64,000 nucleotides of DNA. Origin: Sporosarcina sp. P32b (GTDB lineage Bacteria; Bacillota; Bacilli; Bacillales_A; Planococcaceae). Below the pieces are notes generated by a model. The model saw nothing but the letters and a program-made list of their open reading frames with translations, did not search any database and was not told where the DNA came from. The stretch spans positions 40,205 through 104,204 of the forward strand of contig NZ_PDZB01000002.1 of assembly GCF_002743335.1 (NCBI RefSeq), given 5' to 3'. The stretch's first letter is position 1; every line of letters starts with the position of its first letter. A program made the translations under genes and the position numbers. Shown in pieces: positions 17,799 to 27,011 of the stretch.

Positions 17799-18334
17799 AG
17801 AGTAATTATACTTTTAATTTCCATAGGTTCCGTTATTTACATGTAACTTATGTGATCGGTGAGGAAACAGAAATGCGTAATCAGAAGAAAATCTCCAAAA
17901 TATTGTACATTCAGTCCTATAGTAAGTTTGTAGAAAAGTATATCGAGGGCTTGTCTGTAAAGATAGATCTATGGACAAGCTATTTTTATAAAAAATTTCA
18001 ACACCACTCAAGAGAGCAGGTAATGACGAGAAGTGAATGTCTTTGTATGACTTGTAAGATGCATAAGTAGTGATGACGTGAGATAATCAAAAATGAAAAA
18101 ACAAAAGAGGGAAGGAGCAGAGTAGTAGAGCTTACATCGTATAACATATCTGGGATTGAGAAGGATGAATGCTATGGGAAAGTAAAGTCAAATACATATT
18201 CTGTTTTTCATCATGGTGCATGTCATTATGTGCCTCAAGTATGCAGTAATTGAAGCAATTATTTTACTGTAGTCTAGATACGCTTGCATACAGCTAATTA
18301 GAAATATCATTCCTATGGAGGAGGTAACCAATAT
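17799..18334. other. Intergenic region upstream of the cation antiporter
   Basis: No accepted gene in 536 bp. A terminator-like hairpin is at 17949-17987 (GCTTGTC/GACAAGC, then TATTTTTAT). A 64-codon frame from ATG 17870 crosses that hairpin. A start-less open frame (18077-18253) contains several Cys and His codons. Both are judged non-coding or remnants. Confidence 0.4.
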
Positions 18335-19288
18335 ATGTCCTATGTTTTACTCATTATTGGATTTGTATTATTAATAAAAGGGGCCGACTATTTCGTGGAT
18401 GGTTCTTCAAATATCGCAAGACTTTTACAAATTCCACCTATATTGATTGGGCTGACTATTGTAGCACTTGGAACTAGCTCACCAGAAGCGACGGTCAGTA
18501 TAATTGCAGCGATGGGCGGAAACGCGGATGTCGCAGTAGGGAACGTAGTGGGGAGTAATATATTCAATATTACGATCGTTGTCGGGATGGCAGCATTTCT
18601 GTTTCCGCTGAAGGTACAAAGTGAAACGATACGGAAAGAGATTCCGTTTACTTTGCTGGCGGGTATAGTTATGTTGGTGTTGATGAGTGATATGGCACTA
18701 CAAGGCTTCAGCAGCAATATGATTACCCGCGGTGATGGAATAATTTTCTTACTATTCCTTTCGATCTTTATGTACTATGTGATTGAACTTGGTCTTAGAA
18801 GCCGTCAAAATTCTACGCTTACACAAGCCACTGAGAATGTGAAGTGGGGCAAGAATATACTAATTACTTTAGTCGGGCTGGCAGCAATTATTTTCGGAGG
18901 AGATTTAGTCGTAAGTAACGCCACGAAAATCGCTTATTCTCTTGGCATGAGTGAAACATTGGTAGGTCTTACGATTATCGCAATCGGTACTTCTCTGCCT
19001 GAATTAGTTACATCGATTTCAGCGGCATTGAAAAAGGAGAGCGAAATTGCTTTAGGGAACATCGTCGGGAGCAATATTTTCAACATCCTGTTTGTTCTCG
19101 GGGCCTCCTCTGTCATTACGCCCATCGCGGTGAACGATAAAGTATTTATTGACGTCATCATAATGCTTGTATTGACCTTAGTATTATTGCTATTCGCTAG
19201 AACGGGCTTCAAAATTGGTAAGCGTGAAGGTCTCATGTTAGCTGTAGCGTACGTTGTATATCTAGTGTATGTTATTTTACGTAATTAA
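18335..19288 (+). CDS. Calcium/sodium-type cation antiporter (CaCA family, YrbG-like)
   Basis: A 317-residue membrane protein with ten predicted helices and two inverted alpha-repeats. Each repeat carries the ion-binding signature: GTSSPEATVSI then GNVVGSNIFNI in the first half, GTSLPELVTSI then GNIVGSNIFNI in the second. The acidic residues in both (E in SPEA and PELV) are kept. Such proteins exchange Ca2+ (or K+) for Na+ or H+. GGAGGAGG precedes the ATG. Monocistronic; ended by the terminator at 19382. Confidence 0.92.
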   Translation: MSYVLLIIGFVLLIKGADYFVDGSSNIARLLQIPPILIGLTIVALGTSSPEATVSIIAAMGGNADVAVGNVVGSNIFNITIVVGMAAFLFPLKVQSETIRKEIPFTLLAGIVMLVLMSDMALQGFSSNMITRGDGIIFLLFLSIFMYYVIELGLRSRQNSTLTQATENVKWGKNILITLVGLAAIIFGGDLVVSNATKIAYSLGMSETLVGLTIIAIGTSLPELVTSISAALKKESEIALGNIVGSNIFNILFVLGASSVITPIAVNDKVFIDVIIMLVLTLVLLLFARTGFKIGKREGLMLAVAYVVYLVYVILRN

Positions 19289-19381
19289 GAAAAAATCACC
19301 AAGTTTGCTATAACGAGAGTTACATACTCCTATGTACAACAGGGCAAAAGAGTCAATCGTCGGCATGCCGATCAATAAAAG

Positions 19382-19422
19382 AAGGCTACTTTCCATTCAT
19401 TCATGGAAAGTAGCCTTTTTTA
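19382..19422. terminator. Bidirectional terminator between convergent genes
   Basis: A perfect 15-bp stem (19382-19396 with 19403-19417) is flanked by A and T runs, between the antiporter and the response regulator. Confidence 0.9.
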
Positions 19423-19443
19423 TGTGTATGGCATGATCTGTAA

Positions 19444-20127
19444 TTATCTCCACTTATAGCCGATACCCCAAACTGTCATCAAAATCTCGTCAATGGGGAA
19501 ATTCGATTTCCTCAACTTATCTCGTAGATTTCGAATATGGGAATCGACTGTTCGAACTTCCGTATACGTATCATATTCCCAAGCTACTTGAAGCAAGTCT
19601 TCCCGTGTGAACGTACGATTTGGCCGAGTCATCATCGCTTCAATAATATAGAATTCCTTTAATGTAAGACGAACTTCCTGCGTGTCGTATAGGATGGAAT
19701 AGGACTCCAAGTTAAGAGTGAATGGACCTTCATGAATAGACTTCGGTTGATTGTCGTCCTCTGTACGCCGTAATGCCACGCGCACTCTCGCGGTAAGTTC
19801 GCGCTCGTCAAATGGTTTTGTAATATAATCATCCGCCCCTTGGTCAAGTCCTTTTACAACATCAGATTTATCAGATCGAGCCGTCAATAAAATTACAGGT
19901 ACAGCTGAAACATCTCTAATTCTGCGGCAAACTTCCCAGCCATCCATGCCAGGCATCATGACATCGAGCAATACAAGATGTACGTCCTCCACGTTGAATA
20001 GCTCAAGTGCTTTTTGGCCGTCAGTCGCTTGCAAGCAACGATATCCGTGTGGTGCGAGGAATAGTTCGAGCAGATCGAGCATGCGTTGTTCATCATCAAC
20101 TAGCAAAATTGTTTTCATATGCATCAT
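19444..20127 (-). CDS. OmpR-family response regulator
   Basis: A 227-residue regulator: receiver domain (residues 1-120) with the acidic pair DD at 11-12, phospho-acceptor D55 in LVLLDVMMPGMDG and K in ITKPF, then a winged-helix DNA-binding domain ending VWGIGYKW. It lies 9 bp downstream of the histidine kinase stop, so the two are co-transcribed with the kinase first. The exact start is uncertain among M1, M2 and M4. The divergent genes for YdhK- and CueP-type lipoproteins, and 11-bp direct repeats at 21631, suggest a copper or envelope stress regulon. Confidence 0.92.
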   Translation of the reverse strand: MMHMKTILLVDDEQRMLDLLELFLAPHGYRCLQATDGQKALELFNVEDVHLVLLDVMMPGMDGWEVCRRIRDVSAVPVILLTARSDKSDVVKGLDQGADDYITKPFDERELTARVRVALRRTEDDNQPKSIHEGPFTLNLESYSILYDTQEVRLTLKEFYIIEAMMTRPNRTFTREDLLQVAWEYDTYTEVRTVDSHIRNLRDKLRKSNFPIDEILMTVWGIGYKWR

Positions 20128-20136
20128 CTACTTTCA

Positions 20137-21495
20137 TTATAATCGTACCGTAAAGATACTACCTTTTTCTAATTCGCTTTCTACCTCGATCGTGCCACCG
20201 TGCGCTTCTGTTAATTCCTTCACCGTCGCCAAACCAAGACCAGCACCGCCAAATGAACGGGAACGCGATTTCTCGACACGGTAGAGCTTTTCAAATATTT
20301 GTTGCTGATTTTCAAATGCAATGCCGCATCCGCTGTCTTCCACTTGTAAAATGCTATGCTTTTTATCTTGAAACGCACGAACGATTACGGTACTGCCAGT
20401 TTCAGAATAATGTAGCGCGTTGTCTAACAGATTAAGAATAATTTGTTCAAGACGCATTCGATCTGCCACGATAGGAAAATCGCCAGCTTGTTCAATCAGA
20501 AGCGTAATTCCTTTCAAATCAAAAGATGGTTGGACGAGCTGTACAATATCTCGGATGAACTCTTCAGCAGAGAATTCGGTTTTCGTCACAGTGAACGTCA
20601 TTTCATCCATTTGCGCTAAATCCATCAAGTTTTTCACGAGTGTTTTTAAGCGCTCGGCTTCTTCTTCAATAATCGATAAGTAGTTGAACCGCTCTGTATC
20701 ACTCAGTTCTGTGCGTTGAGCCACTTTGGCATAACCGATCAAGTACGTAAGGGGGGTTCCCATTTCGTGAGACACAGACGCTAGAAACTCTTTTCGTTCG
20801 CGTTTGACACGACTCAAGTCATTCGATAATTTCCGGATGGAAGCTGCGAGTTCTCCCAGCTCATCATTCGAAAGCTTCGGCAAGTCCACATCGTACAAAC
20901 CTTCGCTCATCTGTTCCGTTGCTTCTTTCATTCGAATGAGTGGACGTGTCAACCATTTGGATAGTAATGAGTAGACAACAAACAGAACGACAATGCTTCC
21001 ACCACCTGCAAGTAGAAAATGTACATTGAGTTGATTGACAAGTTGTCGTATAGGAACCGTACTTTGCAGCATGACAAGACTCCCTGAAACACCTTTTGCT
21101 TCATACGGATGCACACTGACAAGATAAGGAGACTTCTCCCAATCAACGGGTAATATAGTATCTTCAGTCAGTAGCTTTTCATTTACTTGGGATACATATG
21201 GACCGAGAATACCTTCAGTATCCAGTGAATGCTGTACGATATTTCCTCTATCATCGAGAATCGCGACGTCTCGTTCACCACCGCTTTCCATAAGAATAAT
21301 ATGATGCAAAGTCGTTTCAGTATAATTATCCTCCAACACATTTCGATGATTGCTACCCGTTTTTAAGAGTCGATCTAGTTCTTCATCCACCCGGGCATGT
21401 GTGATCGTCTGATGTAAATAGACCATTAACAATGTATCCAAAATAAGAAATGAAATAATGAATGAAGCTGCTAACTTCGTTGAGATTTTATTCAT
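20137..21495 (-). CDS. Membrane sensor histidine kinase
   Basis: A 452-residue kinase. Two membrane helices (about residues 9-28 and 160-178) enclose a 130-residue extracellular sensor domain; HAMP (about 180-232), HisKA with phospho-acceptor H243, and an ATPase domain with N (NLLDNALHYS), DSGCGIAFE and GGAGLGLATVKE follow. The H-box reads SHEMGTPLT where SHELRTPL is usual. The start at 21495 follows AAAAGGAG; the upstream frame has no ribosome site. It precedes the response regulator. The sensor domain has no obvious Cys/Met metal-binding cluster, so the signal is not proved. Confidence 0.92.
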   Translation of the reverse strand: MNKISTKLAASFIISFLILDTLLMVYLHQTITHARVDEELDRLLKTGSNHRNVLEDNYTETTLHHIILMESGGERDVAILDDRGNIVQHSLDTEGILGPYVSQVNEKLLTEDTILPVDWEKSPYLVSVHPYEAKGVSGSLVMLQSTVPIRQLVNQLNVHFLLAGGGSIVVLFVVYSLLSKWLTRPLIRMKEATEQMSEGLYDVDLPKLSNDELGELAASIRKLSNDLSRVKRERKEFLASVSHEMGTPLTYLIGYAKVAQRTELSDTERFNYLSIIEEEAERLKTLVKNLMDLAQMDEMTFTVTKTEFSAEEFIRDIVQLVQPSFDLKGITLLIEQAGDFPIVADRMRLEQIILNLLDNALHYSETGSTVIVRAFQDKKHSILQVEDSGCGIAFENQQQIFEKLYRVEKSRSRSFGGAGLGLATVKELTEAHGGTIEVESELEKGSIFTVRL

Positions 21496-21630
21496 AGCAT
21501 GCGCTCCTTTTCCCTCTATCGAGCAGTATAAGATAAACGTATCGAAAATGTATGCAGAAAGCATCCATTAAGTGTGACTGGCCATCTTATAAAAAACGAG
21601 CAAAGCTTTGTACGTAAGCCTTATGGCAAT

Positions 21631-21690
21631 TAAGGAGTTTGTTAGGAGTTTAGGGATTTAGCTTAAACTAAGAACAGAAATTGCTATACT
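21631..21690 (+). promoter_or_regulatory. Promoter of the YdhK-type gene with 11-bp direct repeats
   Basis: TAAGGAGTTTG (21631-21641) and TTAGGAGTTTA (21642-21652) are tandem 11-bp repeats, followed by a weaker GGGATTTAGCT, directly before -35 TTAAAC (21663-21668) and -10 TATACT (21685-21690; 16-bp spacer). Head-to-tail 11-bp repeats abutting the -35 are typical of OmpR/PhoB-class regulators, so the adjacent response regulator is the probable activator. Confidence 0.6.
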
Positions 21691-21720
21691 AATATTAACT
21701 TAATGAAGGAGTGAAGACAT

Positions 21721-22281
21721 ATGAAAAAACAAGTACTTTCAATAAGTGCAGCGTTTGCTCTAGTGCTTGCTGGATGTGGAGCGGCGACGCCAACAGAGGA
21801 AGAGCCTGTTAAGAGTGAAGAAACTTCACACAATGATATGGAAGGGATGGACCATTCGAGCGACGGCAGTATTCCCGAAGGTTTAATGGAAGCGGAAAAC
21901 CCGACATACCCGGTAGGATCTGAAGCTATTATTGAAACGGACCATATGGCAGGTATGAAGGGGGCTACTGCAACTATCGTTGGCGCATTTGATACAGTTG
22001 CCTATTCTATCAACTATACACCGACAGATGGCGGCGAGAAAGTGTTGGATCATAAATGGGTAGTTCATGAAGAACTAGAAGATCCGGCTCCAGCTCCTCT
22101 AGACAAAGGAACTGAAGTAACTGTACTCGCTGATCATATGGAAGGCATGGAAGGCGCGACAGCAGAAATTGAATCTGTAGAACAGACGACTGTCTATATG
22201 ATCGATTATGCGTCAACAACTGATGGAGAAGAAGTACTAAATCACAAATGGGTTGTTGAAGACGAGCTATCAGAAAAGTAA
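21721..22281 (+). CDS. ydhK: YdhK/DUF1541 lipoprotein (metal-stress associated)
   Basis: A 186-residue lipoprotein with lipobox LAGC (Cys19) and a Glu/Ser-rich linker containing a Met/His stretch (NDMEGMDHSSD). Two DUF1541 repeats follow (about residues 69-122 and 128-182). Each has the DHMxGMxGA metal-ligand-rich motif and a terminal HKWVV. Family members accompany copper and zinc resistance genes in Firmicutes. AAGGAG precedes the ATG. It stands divergent to the kinase/regulator pair and just before a CueP-like gene, making a local copper-stress module likely. Confidence 0.88.
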   Translation: MKKQVLSISAAFALVLAGCGAATPTEEEPVKSEETSHNDMEGMDHSSDGSIPEGLMEAENPTYPVGSEAIIETDHMAGMKGATATIVGAFDTVAYSINYTPTDGGEKVLDHKWVVHEELEDPAPAPLDKGTEVTVLADHMEGMEGATAEIESVEQTTVYMIDYASTTDGEEVLNHKWVVEDELSEK

Positions 22282-22424
22282 TGTTTCAATGATGGAGTTG
22301 CCTCGCGCAGCTCTTTTCATTGTATGTAAGTAAAGATCATATACACGTTTTATAAAAGGTCAAACATTTGTTACATAAGTTCTTCTAAACAGACACAAAA
22401 ATAATTGGAATAGGTTGTGAGAAG

Positions 22425-22967
22425 ATGAAAGGGAAATTAATGGCCATATTGCTACTAATCACCGCTTTGTCAGTTGGTTGCAGCAATGAAAATGCGAATA
22501 ATGAAGTACAACCATCACCAAAACCACAAGAGACAGTAGATATTAAAAAATTAGTAAAAGACTATACGGTGAGAAATGCTGTAGCTGCGTCCGCTTCAAT
22601 TACATCGTCTGAACTAATTGTGACAGATGATGATAAAAACGTGACGAAGTATGATCTTCCTGAAGATGAATTCTTTGTCTCGATTGCTCCATTCGTTAAC
22701 ACTACACACCCTTGTGATGTCCATAGTCTAACAGGCTGTCAAGGTGAACTCGTTGAGGAAGAATTCGATGTGCATATAGAAGATTCTGAAGGAAATGTAA
22801 TTCTCGATGACGTCAAAACAACTGAAGCTAATGGATTTATCGACTTGTGGCTTCCACGTGATGACACATTCACGGTAACGATTAAACAAGATGCGAGAGA
22901 AACTGTATCTGAAATTACTACATTCGAAGGGGACAATACGTGCATCACGACTATGCGTTTGGAGTGA
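22425..22967 (+). CDS. cueP: CueP-family copper-binding lipoprotein
   Basis: A 180-residue lipoprotein (lipobox SVGC). The body carries the CueP signature: THPCDVHSLTGCQGEL with two cysteines and a His, then NGFIDLWLPRD and the C-terminal DNTCITTMRL. In Salmonella CueP binds copper in the periplasm and supplies superoxide dismutase; in Gram-positives the tethered form would bind copper outside the membrane. GTGAGAAG precedes the ATG. It lies 143 bp after ydhK on the same strand and is probably expressed with it or from its own promoter in the gap. Confidence 0.88.
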   Translation: MKGKLMAILLLITALSVGCSNENANNEVQPSPKPQETVDIKKLVKDYTVRNAVAASASITSSELIVTDDDKNVTKYDLPEDEFFVSIAPFVNTTHPCDVHSLTGCQGELVEEEFDVHIEDSEGNVILDDVKTTEANGFIDLWLPRDDTFTVTIKQDARETVSEITTFEGDNTCITTMRLE

Positions 22968-23271
22968 TTTCTAAGATAGTCGTTGGTAACGAATTCACTT
23001 TATCTCCATATGTATAAGTACCTGTGCTTTAATCATTCATGAGTGTTTTAGACATTCACGTTTGATTGCGGCACAGGTATTTTTATAAAGATTTCTAATT
23101 ATCAAGTCTATTCATTAGCGTTATCCATTTATAGATAATTAACAGAATATTGTCGAAATATGCACTAAAAACGATTGTAAAATTATATTGAATGTACTAT
23201 CTTTATAGTAAGTTAATGTTAGTTGTTTTACATTACCATAAAGTATTCATAACTCAGGGAGGTTGGTTTTG
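22968..23271. other. Intergenic region with terminator
   Basis: Holds the dispersed-family terminator (23019-23084) and the promoter region of the next gene. Nothing else recognised. Confidence 0.4.
23019..23084 (+). terminator. Two-tier hairpin terminator of the dispersed family
   Basis: Outer 9-bp stem TACCTGTGC/GCACAGGTA (23019-23027 with 23071-23079), an inner imperfect stem containing CATTCATGAGTG/CATTCACG, then TTTTT. It ends the copper-stress pair. Confidence 0.85.
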
Positions 23272-23799
23272 ATGAACAAAGTCGAAGAGAACTATTTAAA
23301 TGACGGTTATAAGAAATATGTAGGGTCAGATCTAGACATTTTTTATTCAATAAAAAAATGTGAACATGCAGGAGTTTGCGCTCGTGGAAACGCGGAAGTG
23401 TTTAATCCGAAACGCAGACCGTGGATTTTGCCCGATAACGGAGAAGCCAATCAAGTGATGAAGGTCATTGATGCATGTCCATCGGGAGCATTGGGTTATA
23501 TTAAAAAAGAGGACTCGGAGAAAGTTACGTTTTTAAAAGGGGGAAATCGCTTTTATTTAGAAAATGACGAAGGTCAATTAATTGCTGAGATTACTTTTAC
23601 TACGCCTAATCCCGCAATCTTTATTATTGATCATACATTCGTTGATCCTTCATTAAGAGGAAAAGGTATTGCTCAATCATTGGTAAAAGAAGTGGTGACT
23701 AAAGCACGTGCTGAAGATAGGAAGATTCTACCTTTGTGTCCATTCGCTAAGCTAGAATTTGAACGAAAAGAAGAATATGCTGACGTTTGGAAACGTTAA
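23272..23799 (+). CDS. Fusion of YjdI-type iron-sulfur domain and YjdJ-type GNAT acetyltransferase
   Basis: A 175-residue two-domain protein. Residues 1-80 match the Fer4_19/YjdI domain: KKCEHAGVCARG, then a PWI(L)PD motif and DACPSGAL. From about 85 the protein is a short GNAT domain of the YjdJ type, with IDHTFVDPSLRGKGIAQSLV (acetyl-CoA loop RGKGIA) and ILPLCPFAK near the end. In E. coli yjdI and yjdJ are adjacent separate genes; here they are one protein. CAGGGAGG 9 nt before the ATG at 23272 fixes the start. Role unknown; the fusion implies that the cluster and the acyltransferase work together. Confidence 0.85.
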   Translation: MNKVEENYLNDGYKKYVGSDLDIFYSIKKCEHAGVCARGNAEVFNPKRRPWILPDNGEANQVMKVIDACPSGALGYIKKEDSEKVTFLKGGNRFYLENDEGQLIAEITFTTPNPAIFIIDHTFVDPSLRGKGIAQSLVKEVVTKARAEDRKILPLCPFAKLEFERKEEYADVWKR

Positions 23800-23812
23800 T
23801 TAAATGTAAATA

Positions 23813-23857
23813 AAATACCTGTGACGCAAACTTGTATGTTTGTAGCACAGGTATTTT
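23813..23857. terminator. Bidirectional hairpin terminator of the dispersed family
   Basis: AAAATACCTGTG (23813-23824) pairs perfectly with CACAGGTATTTT (23846-23857). It lies between convergent genes. Confidence 0.88.
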
Positions 23858-23866
23858 CCTATTTAC

Positions 23867-25579
23867 TTATACTTGGTTAGCTTGATGTAATTGAGCGAAT
23901 GTACCTTTTTGACGTACTAAATTTTCATACGTTCCTTGCTCTTCAATACCGTCTTCCGTCATCACAATGACTTGGTCGGCATTGCGAATCGTGGTGAGGC
24001 GATGCGCGATAATGAGTGTGGTGCGATTAACGGATAATTCTTCTAGTGATTGTTGAATAATGCGCTCTGTTTCTGTATCAAGTGCGGAAGTCGCTTCATC
24101 TAGAATGAGAATCGGTGGATTTTTCAAGAACATCCGAGCGATGGCCAGGCGTTGCTTTTGACCACCTGATAGTTTTAATCCACGTTCCCCAATTTGTGTG
24201 TCATAACCATTCGGCATGCTATTGATCAAATCGGTAAGATGGGCTTTTTCTGCCGCTTTAAATACTTCTTCGTCTGTTGCATCCAGTTTACCGTACGCAA
24301 TATTATCTCGAATCGATCCTGTAAATAAGAACACGTCTTGCTGAACGATTCCAATTTGACTGCGTAATGATTTCTGCGTCATTTCTCGAATATCTAATCC
24401 GTCAATTGAAATAGACCCTTCATTGACTTCATAAAAACGAGGAATGAGTGAACAAATAGTCGTCTTTCCAGCACCTGACGGACCGACGAACGCAACAGTT
24501 TGTCCAAAGTGAATCGTTAAGTCGATATTGCGTAAGACGGGTCGCTCAGCGTCGTAACCAAATGTCACGTCATGAAGTGTTATATCTCCGCGTAACTGAT
24601 CAACGACTTTTGCGTTCTTCACATCTTTTATCTCTGGCTCTTGGTTAATTAATGCGCGGAAACGACTGAAACCCGCCATACCTTTTGGATACAATTCCAG
24701 CAAAGCACTAATTTTATCAATAGGTTTAATTAAAATATTGCTAAATAAAATAAAACTGACTAGTTCACCATATGTTAATTTATCATTTACTGTGAACCAG
24801 GCACCGACTATTAAAATGACGAGTGTGACGAGGCGAGTGAGCATATACATTGAAGACGTAGCCCACGCCATAACTTTATACGCTTTTAGTTTAGCTAAGC
24901 GGAACTGATCATTGTCTTCCTGAAAACGACGTAATTCAAAGTTTTCATTCGTAAATGATTTCACTACGCGTGAACCCGAAACAGAATCTTCAACCCGCCC
25001 GTTGACATCCGCAATATTTTGATACATCTTATGCCATGCTGCATTCATCTTCTTATTCGAGAAGGAGACGACTACTGCGAGCAGCGGTACCATCACGATG
25101 GCGATTAAAGCGAGTTCAGGATTGATCGTATACATGATTCCGAATGCACCTAGAATAGTCATGATCGCTATGAAAGCATCTTCTGGTCCATGGTGAGCCA
25201 ATTCACCGATATCGAATAAATCGGTCGTGATGCGCGTCATAATATGGCCGGTTTTTGTATTGTCAAAAAATCGGAATGATTGCTTCTGCACATGTTCGAA
25301 CAATTCACGACGCATATCGGTTTCGATATTAATTCCGAGCTTATGTCCTAAATAACTCACAATATAATGAAGGAACGTACTCACTAAATAGACGAGCAAT
25401 AGTAAGAAACTCACGGTGATAATTCGGTTCCAATCTCCTGACGGCAGGAGTCCGTCGATAAACCACTGAACAGCGAGAGGGAATGCTAGTTCAAGAAGTG
25501 CTACGAAAATGGCGCTAAAAAAATCGATCAAAAACAAGCGCCGATGTGGCTTGTAGTAGGAGAAAAATTGTGTAATCAT
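23867..25579 (-). CDS. ABC exporter half-transporter (fused permease-ATPase)
   Basis: A 570-residue protein with a six-helix type-1 exporter domain (about 10-310) followed by an ATPase domain with Walker A GPSGAGKTT, Q-loop IVQQDVFLFTG, signature LSGGQKQR, Walker B ILILDEATSALD and switch His IIAHRL. It is full length for MsbA/YfiB/YgaD-type half-transporters and probably works as a homodimer. GGAAAGGA precedes the ATG. The gene stands alone on the minus strand. Substrate unknown: lipids, drugs or peptides are typical. Confidence 0.92.
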   Translation of the reverse strand: MITQFFSYYKPHRRLFLIDFFSAIFVALLELAFPLAVQWFIDGLLPSGDWNRIITVSFLLLLVYLVSTFLHYIVSYLGHKLGINIETDMRRELFEHVQKQSFRFFDNTKTGHIMTRITTDLFDIGELAHHGPEDAFIAIMTILGAFGIMYTINPELALIAIVMVPLLAVVVSFSNKKMNAAWHKMYQNIADVNGRVEDSVSGSRVVKSFTNENFELRRFQEDNDQFRLAKLKAYKVMAWATSSMYMLTRLVTLVILIVGAWFTVNDKLTYGELVSFILFSNILIKPIDKISALLELYPKGMAGFSRFRALINQEPEIKDVKNAKVVDQLRGDITLHDVTFGYDAERPVLRNIDLTIHFGQTVAFVGPSGAGKTTICSLIPRFYEVNEGSISIDGLDIREMTQKSLRSQIGIVQQDVFLFTGSIRDNIAYGKLDATDEEVFKAAEKAHLTDLINSMPNGYDTQIGERGLKLSGGQKQRLAIARMFLKNPPILILDEATSALDTETERIIQQSLEELSVNRTTLIIAHRLTTIRNADQVIVMTEDGIEEQGTYENLVRQKGTFAQLHQANQV

Positions 25580-25958
25580 GAAGTAATTCCTTTCCGTTGA
25601 TATATTAGTAGTATAAGAGAAGACGGGGGAAAAATCACCTTAGACGCGTGTCAATCAAGTTGAAATATAAAATAGAAGGAACTTCACATACAGTCATACA
25701 TATTGCCATCTAATATGTTCTACTAAATGGGGGGATATGTGCTTGTTCCTCACCTAGTTTTAAACGGTGTAGCACGGCGATCTAAAAAAAGTATAATGTG
25801 TTTTTAAAAACAATTTGGTGAAGCATAATGAAGTTATTGGATGTTCGCGTCCGTGAATAAACCATCTAATACTAGGCGGACAAGCGTGGTTTGGAAAAAT
25901 AATAGCTTTTAAAAAAGTTCGGAATTACGGAAAAATAACGATATGGGGGGTTTGAAAC
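25580..25958. other. Intergenic region, nothing recognised
   Basis: These 379 bp lie between the divergent ABC exporter and VOC genes. No frame with a ribosome site and no clear hairpin were found; promoters for both genes must lie here. Confidence 0.4.
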
Positions 25959-26396
25959 ATGAAAATTAACAGAATAGATCATGTCAGTATAAATGTAAAT
26001 GATCTCGCGAAGGCAAAAGCATTTTTTCTCGATTTAGGACTTGAAGTACATGCGGAATGGGAATTGGATGGAGAACAGTTAGACAAAATAGTGGGGCTTA
26101 CCAATGTAAAAACCGCATGTGTAGGATTGGGGATGCCGGACGGCCAGACATGGATTGAACTAGTTACATTTCATTCGCCGTCAGATGAAAAAGGTATACA
26201 GCAAACTTTTGCAAATACGCTAGGTATCCGACACATTTGCTTTGCAGTGGAAGATATTGAAAGTATTGTTACGAAATTAAAAAATAATGGCAAAGAAATC
26301 TTTAGTGAAATACAGCAATATGAAACAAGTTATAAGTTATGCTACGTTCGTGGTCCAGAGGGGATTATTTTAGAGCTCGCGGAGAAAATCAGATGA
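25959..26396 (+). CDS. VOC superfamily (glyoxalase/bleomycin-resistance-like) protein
   Basis: A 145-residue vicinal-oxygen-chelate protein with two beta-alpha-beta-beta-beta modules. Potential metal ligands are H8 in IDHVSIN, E at the end of the first module (WIELVTF), H in RHICFAVEDI and E in GIILELAEK. The layout is like methylmalonyl-CoA epimerase and lactoylglutathione lyase relatives; the substrate is not determinable. GGGGGG lies 8 nt before the ATG. It is followed 19 bp later by a reductase-domain gene, probably in one operon. Confidence 0.82.
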   Translation: MKINRIDHVSINVNDLAKAKAFFLDLGLEVHAEWELDGEQLDKIVGLTNVKTACVGLGMPDGQTWIELVTFHSPSDEKGIQQTFANTLGIRHICFAVEDIESIVTKLKNNGKEIFSEIQQYETSYKLCYVRGPEGIILELAEKIR

Positions 26397-26415
26397 ATTT
26401 AGTAGGAGGATTAGT

Positions 26416-26949
26416 ATGAAAAAACAAAGAAAGTTAGTATTATTTATTGCTCAGAGTTTAGATGGTTATATCGCAACAAAAGAGGACTCACTTGATTGGT
26501 TATTTCAAGTGGAGGGGGAAGGAGATAATGGCTATTCAGAGTTTTTCGAAACGATCGATACAGTTTTAATGGGTAAGAGGACATATGATTGGATTATGGA
26601 ACAAGAAAAAGGTCAGTTCCCTTATTCAAATAAAAATAGCTATGTTTTTTCCAGGTCAACCGCAACGGATACAAAAGACGTTACATTTATAAATGGGGAT
26701 ATAGTAAGCTTTACTATTAATTTGAAAAAAGAAGAAGGTAAAGATATCTGGATAGTTGGCGGTGGAGATATACTACATACATTTTTAAAGGAAAAGTTAG
26801 TCGATGAGCTGATTATAACAGTTGCACCAACAATCATCGGAGAGGGAATACCTTTATTTAAACCAGACGATTATGCACTCGATCTTTCTCTTAGAGGTAC
26901 TAGAACTTTCAATCAATTTGTTGAATTACATTACACAGTAAATAGATAA
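26416..26949 (+). CDS. Dihydrofolate reductase-like (RibD C-terminal domain) protein
   Basis: A 177-residue protein of the YyaP/YwjB type. The N-terminus (LFIAQSLDGYIAT), MGKRTYDWI and IWIVGGGDILHTFL are diagnostic of the RibD_C/DHFR fold and its NADPH site. AGTAGGAGG precedes the ATG. Such small proteins are NADPH-binding reductases of unknown substrate rather than true riboflavin enzymes. Probably co-transcribed with the VOC gene upstream. Confidence 0.88.
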   Translation: MKKQRKLVLFIAQSLDGYIATKEDSLDWLFQVEGEGDNGYSEFFETIDTVLMGKRTYDWIMEQEKGQFPYSNKNSYVFSRSTATDTKDVTFINGDIVSFTINLKKEEGKDIWIVGGGDILHTFLKEKLVDELIITVAPTIIGEGIPLFKPDDYALDLSLRGTRTFNQFVELHYTVNR

Positions 26950-27011
26950 GTACAATATTTTACTGTTATCGGGTGCAATTTACTTGATTTAAAAGAGCTG
27001 GGGGGAATCCT

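Noticed and set aside
17852..18070. Frame of 72 codons (64 from ATG 17870) upstream of the cation antiporter, with GTGAGGA in front
   Set aside because: It runs through a terminator-like hairpin (17949-17987), its composition is unlike neighbouring genes and I recognise nothing in the product.
18077..18253. Start-less open frame with several Cys and His codons
   Set aside because: No ATG, GTG or TTG in the usable part of the frame and no ribosome site. At best a gene remnant.
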